64,000 bases of DNA from NCBI RefSeq assembly GCF_025564065.1, contig NZ_JAMGZK010000054.1:124001-188000 (forward strand), given 5' to 3'. The position numbers and the translations under genes were made by a program. Under the pieces are notes generated by a model. That model had not been told where the DNA came from. It did no database searches and worked only from the letters and a program-made list of their open reading frames with translations. The DNA is from Silvania hatchlandensis. GTDB taxonomy: Bacteria; Pseudomonadota; Gammaproteobacteria; Enterobacterales; Enterobacteriaceae. Of the stretch, positions 25,194-33,133 are shown one piece after another (the first letter of the stretch is position 1; each line of letters starts with the position of its first letter).

Positions 25194-26444
25194 TCATGAC
25201 GCTTTTACAGCATTGTGGGAGGTCATCTGTGGCGCATTATCGAGCCGTCGAATCGCCGGCACCAGCGCGGCACCCAGGGTGGCGATGACCACCGCAATGG
25301 CGGATACCAACAGCACGTTGCTGGAACCGTACTGCACGGCCAGCGGACCGGCGATCAGCTCCCCGAAGGGAATGGCCACAAAGGATCCCACCGCGTCATA
25401 GGCGTACACCCGCGCCAGCTTTTCCGGTGGGATATGGGTCTGCAGCGAATGGGCCCAGGCCACACCAAACAGGCCAAATGCGACGCCCGCGATAAAAAAT
25501 GCGGCAATCAGCCACGGGGTTGCCGCGAGCTGACTCATCATAAAAATGGGTAACGCGCAGAGGGACACCAGCAACACCCCGATAAACAGGTCCCGGCGCG
25601 GACGCCAGCGCAGGGCGAGGGAGGAGCCTACGATCAGCCCAACGCTCTGCGCCGCCACAATTATCCCCCAGTGCGCGCGGCCAAAAGAGGCGTCGGCGAT
25701 CACCGGACCAAGCACCATCATCACCCCGCTGAAGGCGGCGTTGATAATGGTGAACTGAACGACAATCGACCACACCCAGGCCCGGCTGGCGAACTCTGTC
25801 CAGCCCTCTTTTAAGTCCTGCAGGATGTTGTTTTGCGGTGCCCCGGTGTCGACGCGGGCAACGCGAATAAACAGATACAGCGGGGCAGCGGCGGCGAAGC
25901 CCAGCGCATCAATGGCCAATCCCCAGCCTGGCCCGACAGAGCTGACCAGCAGCCCGCCCAGCGACGCGCCGATCACCGTTCCGCTGTACACCCCGAGCTG
26001 GATAAACGCATTGGCCTGGCGCAGATTTTTTCCGGGAACCGTCTGGGGAACCAGCGCAGAAGAGGCCGGTAAGGTGATGCCGGCAGCGGCCCCGTTCACG
26101 GCGCCGAGCAGGGCCAGGCTCATCACCGTGGCGGAACCGTCCAGCACCGACCAGGCGACGACAGCCTGCGAAACGGCAGCAACCAGCGAAGACGAGACCA
26201 GCACCCGGCTGCGCGAATAGCGGTCTGCCAGTACGCCCCCGAGCAGCAGGAAGGCGACATTAAAGATGGAGCGGGAAGCAACGACCCAGCCTAAATCAGA
26301 GACCGAACCGCCGATATCCAGCACCGCAAACGCCAGCGCGATGGGGGCAATACCGTTGCCCAGCACGGTGAGCAAGCGCGCAAAAAAGAGATGACGGAAA
26401 GGGGAAAAGTGAAAAGCGTGCGCGCGTTTATTGTCGGTGTTCAT
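25194..26444 (-). CDS. MFS transporter, DHA3 (EntS/MefA-like) type
   Basis: This 416-residue major facilitator has the DHA3 pattern: FSPFRHLFFARLLTVLGNGIAPIALAFAVLD in the first helix region, GGVLADRYSRSRVL as motif A, and LPASSALVPQTVPGKNLRQANA in the mid-N half. Relatives export macrolides or siderophores. It sits downstream of a LysR gene on the same strand (31 bases apart) and upstream of mesX. The substrate cannot be predicted. The ATG at 26444 gives the normal N-terminus. Confidence 0.87.
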   Translation of the reverse strand: MNTDNKRAHAFHFSPFRHLFFARLLTVLGNGIAPIALAFAVLDIGGSVSDLGWVVASRSIFNVAFLLLGGVLADRYSRSRVLVSSSLVAAVSQAVVAWSVLDGSATVMSLALLGAVNGAAAGITLPASSALVPQTVPGKNLRQANAFIQLGVYSGTVIGASLGGLLVSSVGPGWGLAIDALGFAAAAPLYLFIRVARVDTGAPQNNILQDLKEGWTEFASRAWVWSIVVQFTIINAAFSGVMMVLGPVIADASFGRAHWGIIVAAQSVGLIVGSSLALRWRPRRDLFIGVLLVSLCALPIFMMSQLAATPWLIAAFFIAGVAFGLFGVAWAHSLQTHIPPEKLARVYAYDAVGSFVAIPFGELIAGPLAVQYGSSNVLLVSAIAVVIATLGAALVPAIRRLDNAPQMTSHNAVKAS

Positions 26445-26475
26445 TTTTAATGGCTTCGCAGTTAAAGGCAGTCAG

Positions 26476-27360
26476 TCAGATTTTCAGGGTATCAATGACG
26501 GCTCGCAGGGCGGGTGAGACATTGCGATGCGGATAATACAGGAATAACCCCTCCATGCGCAGGCTGTAACGCTGCAATACCCGGATCAGGACACCCCGTT
26601 CCAGGTCATCGGCCACCAGTTCGACAGGCACATAGGCCAGACCCAGACCCAGCCGGGCGGCTTCGGCTTCCATGTAGCTGTCCGATAAGGCCCACTGTCC
26701 CTGCGGCTGATGGGTGATTTTTTTACCGTCCTGATTGAGTTCCCACTGGTACAGGCTGCCGTCGGCAAACTGGTAGGCAATACAGGGATGGGCCACTAAA
26801 TCCGCCGGGGCCTGCGGAAAGCCGTAGCGGCGAAAATGTTCCGGCGTCGCCACCACTGCCATCTCCATGTCGGGCGTGATGCGCACCGCGATCATGCCCT
26901 GGCCCACCTCCGGGCCCAGACGCACCCCCGCATCGAATCGCTCGGCGATAATGTCGACGAACCGGCTTTCGTTCATCAGCTCCAGCCGGATATCAGGATA
27001 TCGCTGTTTAAACACCGCCAGCTTCGGCAGCAGACATTTATCAATGGCGTGCTGGCTGGCATTGATACGCACCGAACCGGAAGGGGTCTGGCGATAATGG
27101 GCCAAGGTCGCAAGCCCAAGATCTAAGGCGTCAAAGCCGGACTCTGTCGTCTGGTAGAGTTGCTCCCCCGCCTGGGTCAGCGACAGCCTGCGGGTGGTGC
27201 GCACCAGCAGCTGAACACCCAGCCGCTCCTCGAGATCGCGCACCGAACGGCTGATCCCCGATTGCGCCAGCCCCAGCCGCTGTGCGGCGGCGGTGAAACT
27301 GCCTTCCCGCACGACCTGCATAAACAGGTACAGCTCATTGTAGTTTTCCCGCTTCGCCAT
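26476..27360 (-). CDS. LysR-family transcriptional regulator
   Basis: This 294-residue LysR regulator has an HTH in FMQVVREGSFTAAAQRLGLAQSGISRSVRDLEERL and the wing RTTRRLSLTQAGE. Its effector domain has VDIIAERFDAGVRLGPEVGQGM, a segment it shares with the LysR at 5802. It is divergent from the secreted cysteine hydrolase at 27528 and followed on its own strand by a DHA3 exporter 31 bases away. It may control both sides. The ATG at 27360 is used; the frame begins one codon earlier with TTG. Confidence 0.9.
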   Translation of the reverse strand: MAKRENYNELYLFMQVVREGSFTAAAQRLGLAQSGISRSVRDLEERLGVQLLVRTTRRLSLTQAGEQLYQTTESGFDALDLGLATLAHYRQTPSGSVRINASQHAIDKCLLPKLAVFKQRYPDIRLELMNESRFVDIIAERFDAGVRLGPEVGQGMIAVRITPDMEMAVVATPEHFRRYGFPQAPADLVAHPCIAYQFADGSLYQWELNQDGKKITHQPQGQWALSDSYMEAEAARLGLGLAYVPVELVADDLERGVLIRVLQRYSLRMEGLFLYYPHRNVSPALRAVIDTLKI

Positions 27361-27527
27361 CAATGGATTCCCGTGCGTATCTATAACAATTTGATATTAA
27401 TCCTAGCAGTATTCGCCCTCTAATCAGCACTATTTCTGCTAACTATAATCACCCTCATTGCAACAAAGCACAGCAGCGTTGTCCGTATGAAACCTGTATC
27501 TGAATCCTGTATTTAAGGGGATCTTTC

Positions 27528-28664
27528 ATGAAGGCATTTACCCAAAAACTGACAACTGCATTACCCGCCATGCTGCTCTGTGCATCATTAAGTGGAGTGA
27601 CGACAATGAGTTATGCTGATACAGCTAATCCGAACGCCCCCGTTTCAATGATACAGAAATGGGACAAGACCTTCGCCGAGAGCAGTAAGGTCGATCACCG
27701 CAAGGTGTCCTTCCAGAACCGCTACGGCATCACCCTGGTGGCCGATCTGTACCTGCCGAAAGACCGCAGCGATCGCAAGCTGGCCGCGATTGCGGTCAGC
27801 GGTCCCTTTGGTGCGGTCAAAGAGCAATCCAGTGGTTTGTATGCTCAGACTCTGGCTGAACAGGGCTTTGTCACGCTGGCGTTCGATCCTTCTTACACCG
27901 GCGAATCGGGTGGGAGTCCGCGCAACGTCGCCTCTCCGGATATCAACACCGAAGATTTTAGTGCGGCGGTGGATTTCCTCGGGTTACAAAAAGAGGTCGA
28001 TCGTAATCGGATCGGTATCCTCGGGATCTGTGGCTGGGGCGGGATGGCGTTGAATGCCGCCTCGATGGATACCCGCGTCAAAGCGGTCGCCACCAGCGTG
28101 ATGTACGACATGAGCCGGGCAATGGGCCACGGGGTCGGCGACGGCAAAGACCGTTATTCAGCGGCCGATCGCCATGCCGTGCTGGAGTATCTGAACGCGC
28201 AGCGCTGGAAGGATGCAGAAAGCGGCACCTTCGCCCATGGCGGGCATGATCTGAATGTCGACCAGAACGGCAACGTCACCGCCGGGGAACGTATTCTGCC
28301 CGAGGCGTTACCGGCCAATCCGCATCCGGTGCTGAAAGAGTTCTTTGACTACTACCGGATGCCACGCGGATTCCACGCGCGCTCGGTTAACTCAACGGGC
28401 GCATGGACGGCGACCATGCCGCTGTCGTTCATGAATATGCCGCTGCTGAGTTATGCCAATGAAATCACCATCCCGACGCTTATCGTCACCGGTGAGAAGG
28501 CGCACTCACGCTACTTTGCTGAAGATGCGTATAAAGCGGTCGGCAGTAAGCACAAAGAGCTGGTGGTGGTCCCGGGCGCAAACCATGTGGACTTATACGA
28601 CAATGCCGCCGGTAAAATACCTTTTGCCCGCTTTGAGCAATTCTTCAAAACCAGCCTGAAATAA
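27528..28664 (+). CDS. secreted alpha/beta hydrolase of the dienelactone-hydrolase type
   Basis: This 378-residue protein has a Sec signal (residues 1-30, ending MSYA) and an alpha/beta hydrolase body. The nucleophile elbow is GICGWGG with Cys168 in the serine position. The catalytic His is probably H353 (GANHVDLYD). The region GFVTLAFDPSYTGESGGSPR parallels GFVTLAFDASHQGASGGLPR of the Tat-exported hydrolase at 6885, so the two are paralogues. AAGGGGA precedes the ATG. A DHA1 transporter follows 74 bases later. The substrate is unknown; relatives are annotated as peptidase- or lactonase-like hydrolases. Confidence 0.85.
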   Translation: MKAFTQKLTTALPAMLLCASLSGVTTMSYADTANPNAPVSMIQKWDKTFAESSKVDHRKVSFQNRYGITLVADLYLPKDRSDRKLAAIAVSGPFGAVKEQSSGLYAQTLAEQGFVTLAFDPSYTGESGGSPRNVASPDINTEDFSAAVDFLGLQKEVDRNRIGILGICGWGGMALNAASMDTRVKAVATSVMYDMSRAMGHGVGDGKDRYSAADRHAVLEYLNAQRWKDAESGTFAHGGHDLNVDQNGNVTAGERILPEALPANPHPVLKEFFDYYRMPRGFHARSVNSTGAWTATMPLSFMNMPLLSYANEITIPTLIVTGEKAHSRYFAEDAYKAVGSKHKELVVVPGANHVDLYDNAAGKIPFARFEQFFKTSLK

Positions 28665-28686
28665 ACCCCCTAACCAGTATGTTTAA

Positions 28687-28709
28687 GCCACCGGTCTTTG
28701 ACCGGTGGC
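28687..28709. other. perfect hairpin between hydrolase and MFS genes
   Basis: The arms gccaccggtc (28687-28696) and gaccggtggc (28700-28709) form a 10-base perfect stem with a TTT loop. No T tract follows on either strand, so it is more likely an attenuating or RNA-stabilising element than a full terminator. Confidence 0.6.
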
Positions 28710-28738
28710 GTTGACGCTGGCCTTCGCGAAATCTGAAT

Positions 28739-29920
28739 ATGTCCACACTCAGCCAGACCACACCACACCAAAATGCGTACTGGGGCGGTATTTTTGCCAT
28801 GACCCTGTGCGTCTTTGTCCTGATTGCATCCGAATTTATGCCGGTCAGCCTGCTCACGCCCCTTGCCACCGATTTGGGCGTAACGGAGGGGCTGGCAGGG
28901 CAGGGCATTGCCATCTCCGGCGTGCTGGCGGTTATCACCAGCCTGACGATTTCTACTATTGCCGGCAAGGTGGATCGTAAATATCTCCTGCTGGGGATGA
29001 CGGTGCTGATGGCCGTGTCGGGAATGATTATTGCCTTTGCGTCCAGCTATCTGGTGTATATGGCAGGCCGGGCCCTGATTGGTATCGCCATCGGCGGGTT
29101 CTGGTCCATGTCTGCCGCCATCGCCATTCGGCTGGTGCCGACGCATCAGGTCCCCCGTGCGCTGGCCATTTTCAACGGCGGTAATGCCCTGGCGACGGTG
29201 GTGGCGGCCCCGCTGGGTAGCTATCTCGGCGCCACCATCGGCTGGCGTGGAGCGTTTCTTTGTCTGGTCCCGGTGGCGATACTGGCCTTCATCTGGCAGT
29301 GGATTAGCCTGCCCAACATGCGCGGCGACAGTAAACCGTCGCGCGGAACGGTTTTTCGCTTGTTCAGTCGCCGCATCGTCTCGACAGGTATGCTGGCCTG
29401 CGGCCTGTTCTTCATGGGGCAGTTTGCGTTATTCACCTACATGCGCCCGTTTCTGGAAACCGTCACCCGGGTAAGTCCGTCCGGCCTATCGCTGATCCTG
29501 CTCACCCTCGGGGTCGCGGGTTTTGTCGGCACGCTGATCGTTTCTACCTTCCTTAACGCGCGATTTTACCTGACGCTGATCGCCATCCCGCTGCTGATGG
29601 CCGCCATCGCCGGGATGTTGATCCTGACCGGGCACAGCGTCTGGATAGTTGCCCTGCTGTCAGGCTTGTGGGGGATGCTGGCGACGGCAGCGCCAACCGG
29701 ATGGTGGACGTGGATCGCCCGCACCCTACCCGATGATGCAGAGGCCGGTGGGGGGCTGATGGTTGCGGTTATTCAGCTGTCGATTGCGCTGGGATCCACG
29801 GTGGGTGGCCTGATGTTTGACCATCTGGGCTGGCAGAGCGCGTTTGCGATGAGTGGCGTACTGCTGCTGTGCGCCGGGGTCCTGGCTTTGATCACCTCAC
29901 GTCAGGGGCACGCGGGCTGA
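28739..29920 (+). CDS. MFS transporter, DHA1 (NepI/sugar-efflux-like) type
   Basis: This 393-residue 12-helix transporter has the DHA1 first-helix pattern FVLIASEFMPVSLLTPLATDLGV, motif A-like AGKVDRKYLLL, and the middle motif GRALIGIAIGGFWSMSAAIAIRLVP, typical of the NepI/YdeA-like efflux branch (purine nucleosides, arabinose, other small polar compounds). It follows the secreted hydrolase in the same direction and ends 2 bases from the convergent AraC gene. Export of a hydrolase-related compound is a guess. Confidence 0.87.
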   Translation: MSTLSQTTPHQNAYWGGIFAMTLCVFVLIASEFMPVSLLTPLATDLGVTEGLAGQGIAISGVLAVITSLTISTIAGKVDRKYLLLGMTVLMAVSGMIIAFASSYLVYMAGRALIGIAIGGFWSMSAAIAIRLVPTHQVPRALAIFNGGNALATVVAAPLGSYLGATIGWRGAFLCLVPVAILAFIWQWISLPNMRGDSKPSRGTVFRLFSRRIVSTGMLACGLFFMGQFALFTYMRPFLETVTRVSPSGLSLILLTLGVAGFVGTLIVSTFLNARFYLTLIAIPLLMAAIAGMLILTGHSVWIVALLSGLWGMLATAAPTGWWTWIARTLPDDAEAGGGLMVAVIQLSIALGSTVGGLMFDHLGWQSAFAMSGVLLLCAGVLALITSRQGHAG

Positions 29921-29922
29921 TC

Positions 29923-30759
29923 TTACAGCGACGCCGCGGCAAACAGGCCCGGGGTGGTGCCAAAATGCGCCCGGAAGTGCTTAATCAAATGGCTCTGGTC
30001 AAAGAAGCCGATGTCGCTGGCTACCTGGGCGGCGCTGACCCCTTTGGCCAGCAGCGCTTTGGCACGCATCAGGCGGATTTGCGTCAGATACTGGTGCACG
30101 GAAAGCCCGGTCATCTTCTGGAAGGTGCGCATAAAATAGAATTCACTGAGTCCTGCCACCTGTGCAATCTCCTTCACCGACAGGGACTGGGTATAGGAGC
30201 AGTGCAAAAAGTCGATCGCCTGACGGATATCCGCCCGCAACATTCCCTGGCGCGACCCTTTGACGGTACGTTCACCGTAATGACCCACCAGCAGGTTGAG
30301 GATCTGATACATCACGCACTCTTTTTCCAGCGGGTCAGGACTCTGTTTGATCAAGGCCGCCGCCTGCAGCATGCGGCGGGCCATCACTGGATCGTGTCGG
30401 ATCCCCTGCGTGCCGAAATTCACCGCGCCTTTGCCGCTGAGCACCGTTTGCGCTACCTCGTTCAGCAGGCTTTCACCGGGATAGAATGCGCAATAATCCC
30501 AGCCTTCATCACGCTGCACCGCTTCGCCGGTGTGTACTTCGCCCGGGGCGATAATCATCACCGAGCCCGCCGCGGCAATGCCGTTTTCCCGACATACCCG
30601 GGTTCGCTGTGCCCCGCGGGCAAACGCTGCGATCACAAATTCATCATGAAAATGCGGCGGGTAGCTGTGCTCATAGCAGGTGGCCTGCAGGATCTCCATC
30701 CCACCGTGCAGCTGACTGTCGCGCCACAGGCTAATCTCATCGCGTTTTTGTTGCACCAC
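29923..30759 (-). CDS. AraC-family transcriptional regulator
   Basis: This 278-residue regulator has an N-terminal AraC-type cupin ligand domain (PPHFHDEFVIAAF, APGEVHTGEAV) and two C-terminal HTH motifs (SVKEIAQVAGLSEFYFMRTFQKMTG and AAQVASDIGFFDQSHLIKHFRAHFG). It is divergent from azlCD, starting 115 bases from the azlC ATG; this subgroup commonly sits beside amino-acid exporters such as AzlCD, so it is the likely activator. An LysR-type control is absent. Confidence 0.92.
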   Translation of the reverse strand: MVQQKRDEISLWRDSQLHGGMEILQATCYEHSYPPHFHDEFVIAAFARGAQRTRVCRENGIAAAGSVMIIAPGEVHTGEAVQRDEGWDYCAFYPGESLLNEVAQTVLSGKGAVNFGTQGIRHDPVMARRMLQAAALIKQSPDPLEKECVMYQILNLLVGHYGERTVKGSRQGMLRADIRQAIDFLHCSYTQSLSVKEIAQVAGLSEFYFMRTFQKMTGLSVHQYLTQIRLMRAKALLAKGVSAAQVASDIGFFDQSHLIKHFRAHFGTTPGLFAAASL

Positions 30760-30873
30760 GTCCGCTTCCTCTCCCCGCCTACGTAAATTTCACGGCTGAG
30801 CAGGATTTTACTATAGCGATTTCAGCTAATTCGTAAGATTGTTATTGAGCTAAGTAATATAAGGGAAAAAGAG

Positions 30874-31608
30874 ATGTTGATGAAGACAAACACCGGCCGG
30901 GCCGCCTCCACGTCGGGCGATTTCCGCGCCGGTGTCGCGGCCTGTCTGCCGACCATTCCGGGCTACTGGAGTATAGGCTTTGCCGCCGGGGCGATTGGCA
31001 CGCTCTCCGGGTTTACCCCCGGACAAATTGCCCTGCTGGCCGGTGCCCTGTACGCCGGGTCGGCGCAGTTTCTGTTTTATTCTCTGTGGGCGGCAGGGGC
31101 CGAAATGGCGTCGGTGGTGCTGAGCGTGCTGCTGGTTAACCTGCGCTACCTGCTGATGAGCTCATCGATGAGCGTGTTTTTTCGCGACTACAGCACGCTG
31201 CAAAAAATGGTCAGCGGGCTGCTGCTGACGGATGAAACCTTTGGCGTGGCGGTTCAGCACGGCAGCCCGCAGGGCAAAATCAGCTATGCCTGGATGCTGG
31301 GTCTGAACGTCACCGCCTGGCTGAACTGGATTTTTGCCTGCGTGGTGGGTGCCTGGCTGGCCACCACATTACCGGCGTCGCTGATGGAAGGGCTGGGCTT
31401 TAGCCTGGTCTCAATGTTTATCGGCCTGATCCTGATGATGTGGTTTGCCAGCCGCCGAAAGACGCTGGAAACCCTGAACATTGCCGTCGCGGTGGCGATC
31501 ACCTTGTTCTGTGCCGGAAGGGGTTCGCTCAGTCTGGTGGTGATTGTCGCGGCCTCCCTCGCGGCGACCCTGGCAACAGTGCTGTTACGTACCCGGAAAG
31601 GAAAATAG
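30874..31608 (+). CDS. azlC: branched-chain amino acid exporter, large subunit
   Basis: This 244-residue membrane protein belongs to the AzlC/YgaZ family, the large half of a two-part branched-chain amino acid exporter. Key segments are FRAGVAACLPTIPGYWSIGFAAGAIGTLSG at the N-terminus, then LLAGALYAGSAQFLFYSL and NLRYLLMSSSMS. The ATG at 30874 lies 8 bases after AAGGG; a second ATG at 30880 is possible. azlD follows after one base, so they are coupled. The divergent AraC gene probably regulates the pair. Confidence 0.9.
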   Translation: MLMKTNTGRAASTSGDFRAGVAACLPTIPGYWSIGFAAGAIGTLSGFTPGQIALLAGALYAGSAQFLFYSLWAAGAEMASVVLSVLLVNLRYLLMSSSMSVFFRDYSTLQKMVSGLLLTDETFGVAVQHGSPQGKISYAWMLGLNVTAWLNWIFACVVGAWLATTLPASLMEGLGFSLVSMFIGLILMMWFASRRKTLETLNIAVAVAITLFCAGRGSLSLVVIVAASLAATLATVLLRTRKGK

Positions 31609-31609
31609 G

Positions 31610-31933
31610 ATGGAACGACATATTGTGCTGGCGATTATCGCCTCTGCGCTGGTGACCGCCCTGATGCGCACCGTACCCATTTTGCTGCTGTCCCGCTTTC
31701 GTCTGCCGGGCGTTGTTCAGCAGTGGCTGAGCTTTATTCCCACCGCCATCATGGCCGCGCTGGTGGCTGCTGAACTTCTGAGCAAGCCCGCGATGACCAG
31801 CTCCGGGATCAGCATCGCGCTGCTGGCGGCGGGGTTCGCCACCGTTGTGGGGGTGATAACCCGTGGACTGTTCGCGACGGTGATTGCCGGGGTGGTGGCG
31901 TTTACCGCCGCAGGCTATTTTCTGGCGACTTAA
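31610..31933 (+). CDS. azlD: branched-chain amino acid exporter, small subunit
   Basis: This 107-residue protein has four hydrophobic segments and the AzlD/YgaH pattern: LVTALMRTVPILLLSRFRLPGVVQQWLSFIPTAIMAALV. It acts with AzlC in the inner membrane. The ATG at 31610 follows AAAGGA within the azlC end. Its stop overlaps the stop of the convergent RES toxin gene (TTAA), so the two operons meet with no spacer. Confidence 0.9.
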   Translation: MERHIVLAIIASALVTALMRTVPILLLSRFRLPGVVQQWLSFIPTAIMAALVAAELLSKPAMTSSGISIALLAAGFATVVGVITRGLFATVIAGVVAFTAAGYFLAT

Positions 31934-32625
31934 GCCAGTAACGACGTCACCTGGCTGACGCTGACTATCCCCTTATCCCAGATAATCTGGTGCAGGGATG
32001 ACTGAATAATGCTGGTGATGGGTTTGGGCGTTAACAGCGCCCAGCAGATCCCGTCAGGTCTGCGAACCGAGCGGTATGTCACGCCAGTTTCGCCCGCGAC
32101 CCGCAAACGGGCACCCAGACGCTGCGGCTCGTTGTAGTCCGTGGGATGGTAATATGGGTGCGTGCCCGGCAGGCCGGTAATGTCGACAAAGGCGGTGTGG
32201 CCCAGTTCGGTTTCCAGGCAGCGGTATTCAAAGCGTTCAAACTTCAGTTCAGGTACGTTCTGCCAGTAGTGCTGGCAGTGGTAGACAATCTCGGCCAGCG
32301 CCGTCTCCTGGCTGTCCCCCAGATAATAAATACCAAAATCGCCATTCGAAAAGCGGCTGCCGTCCGGATTGACGTGGGTGAAGGCGGCCATGGCGTAGTG
32401 CGCACCGCGGATCCCCAGCACCCACTCCTCGCGAGGTAGCAGGTTCAGGTTTCCCACTTCGGTGGACAGCCGCGGATTGGTTAGCTTCTGGATGTCGTAG
32501 AGAACGTCAAACGCTTCCGGGCTGGCAACATCCTCGAACACGTAGATGGCCGGGTACTTGGTATGCAGCAGGCGGTAGCCCTTGAGGGGAACCAGCGCCG
32601 TTCTTGGGATCTCCGCATCGGTCAT
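31930..32625 (-). CDS. RES-domain toxin (NAD-degrading type)
   Basis: This 231-residue protein has a RES domain, the toxin half of Xre/MbcA/ParS-RES pairs, which degrade NAD+. Conserved positions are visible: an Arg in YRLLHTKYP, the stretch GSRFSNGDFGIYYLGDSQETALAEIVYH with the Arg-Tyr-Glu core, and the late Ser in ITSIIQSS. The length is longer than many RES toxins (about 150-230). Its ATG overlaps the antitoxin stop (ATGA), so they are coupled. The toxin gene lies downstream, as usual for this family. Confidence 0.88.
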   Translation of the reverse strand: MTDAEIPRTALVPLKGYRLLHTKYPAIYVFEDVASPEAFDVLYDIQKLTNPRLSTEVGNLNLLPREEWVLGIRGAHYAMAAFTHVNPDGSRFSNGDFGIYYLGDSQETALAEIVYHCQHYWQNVPELKFERFEYRCLETELGHTAFVDITGLPGTHPYYHPTDYNEPQRLGARLRVAGETGVTYRSVRRPDGICWALLTPKPITSIIQSSLHQIIWDKGIVSVSQVTSLLA

Positions 32626-33029
32626 CCGGCCAGGCCCCCGCGCAGCACGTCGACGCGCTTCGCCACTTCATGCAGATTGCCGAACTCGCCGCCCGCAATA
32701 AACGACAGCGGGGTGGCACCGTTGAAGTAGGCATTTTGGTTGGCCATGGTCATAAACCCGTACACGTTCTCGGGATTGCTGAACACGATCCGCAGCGCCG
32801 AATGTATATTCAGCAGATAGCTTACCCGAGTGAGCTGGTCATGGCTCAGTGACGCGCTCTGCGTGTCGCTGTGACGGTACTTGTAGAGCGCCGCCCGCGA
32901 CAGCTGCAGAATGTTCTGCTGCTGCTCGGTGGTGCAGCCCCACTTTTCCAGGATGTTCATCGCGGCCCGGATGGCGATTAAATCGCGATCCCCGCGGGCG
33001 ATTGAGGCCGGATTCAGGTGCTTCGGCAT
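32622..33029 (-). CDS. Xre/MbcA/ParS-type antitoxin (DUF2384)
   Basis: This 135-residue protein pairs with the RES toxin. The N-terminal part (ILEKWGCTTEQQQNILQLSRAALYKYRH) is the Xre-like HTH and the C-terminal part is the toxin-binding domain: LSYLLNIH-type helix, then NPENVYGFMTMANQNAYFNGATPLSFI and a terminal segment ending DVLRGGLAG. These mark the MbcA/ParS/Xre family. GGGAGC precedes the ATG at 33029. It normally represses its own operon. Confidence 0.88.
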   Translation of the reverse strand: MPKHLNPASIARGDRDLIAIRAAMNILEKWGCTTEQQQNILQLSRAALYKYRHSDTQSASLSHDQLTRVSYLLNIHSALRIVFSNPENVYGFMTMANQNAYFNGATPLSFIAGGEFGNLHEVAKRVDVLRGGLAG

Positions 33030-33133
33030 GGAATGCTCCCTGTGCTGAGAATGATGAATATAGTCTCAGCATGAACTAAATATCCTTATTTGTCTACGCG
33101 AAGACGGCGCGGGATGACCCCGCATTAACGGTG

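Noticed and set aside
29869-30786. Plus-strand open frame (305 codons) opposite the AraC gene
   Set aside because: The AraC protein on the minus strand has cupin and double HTH motifs; the plus frame is its shadow.
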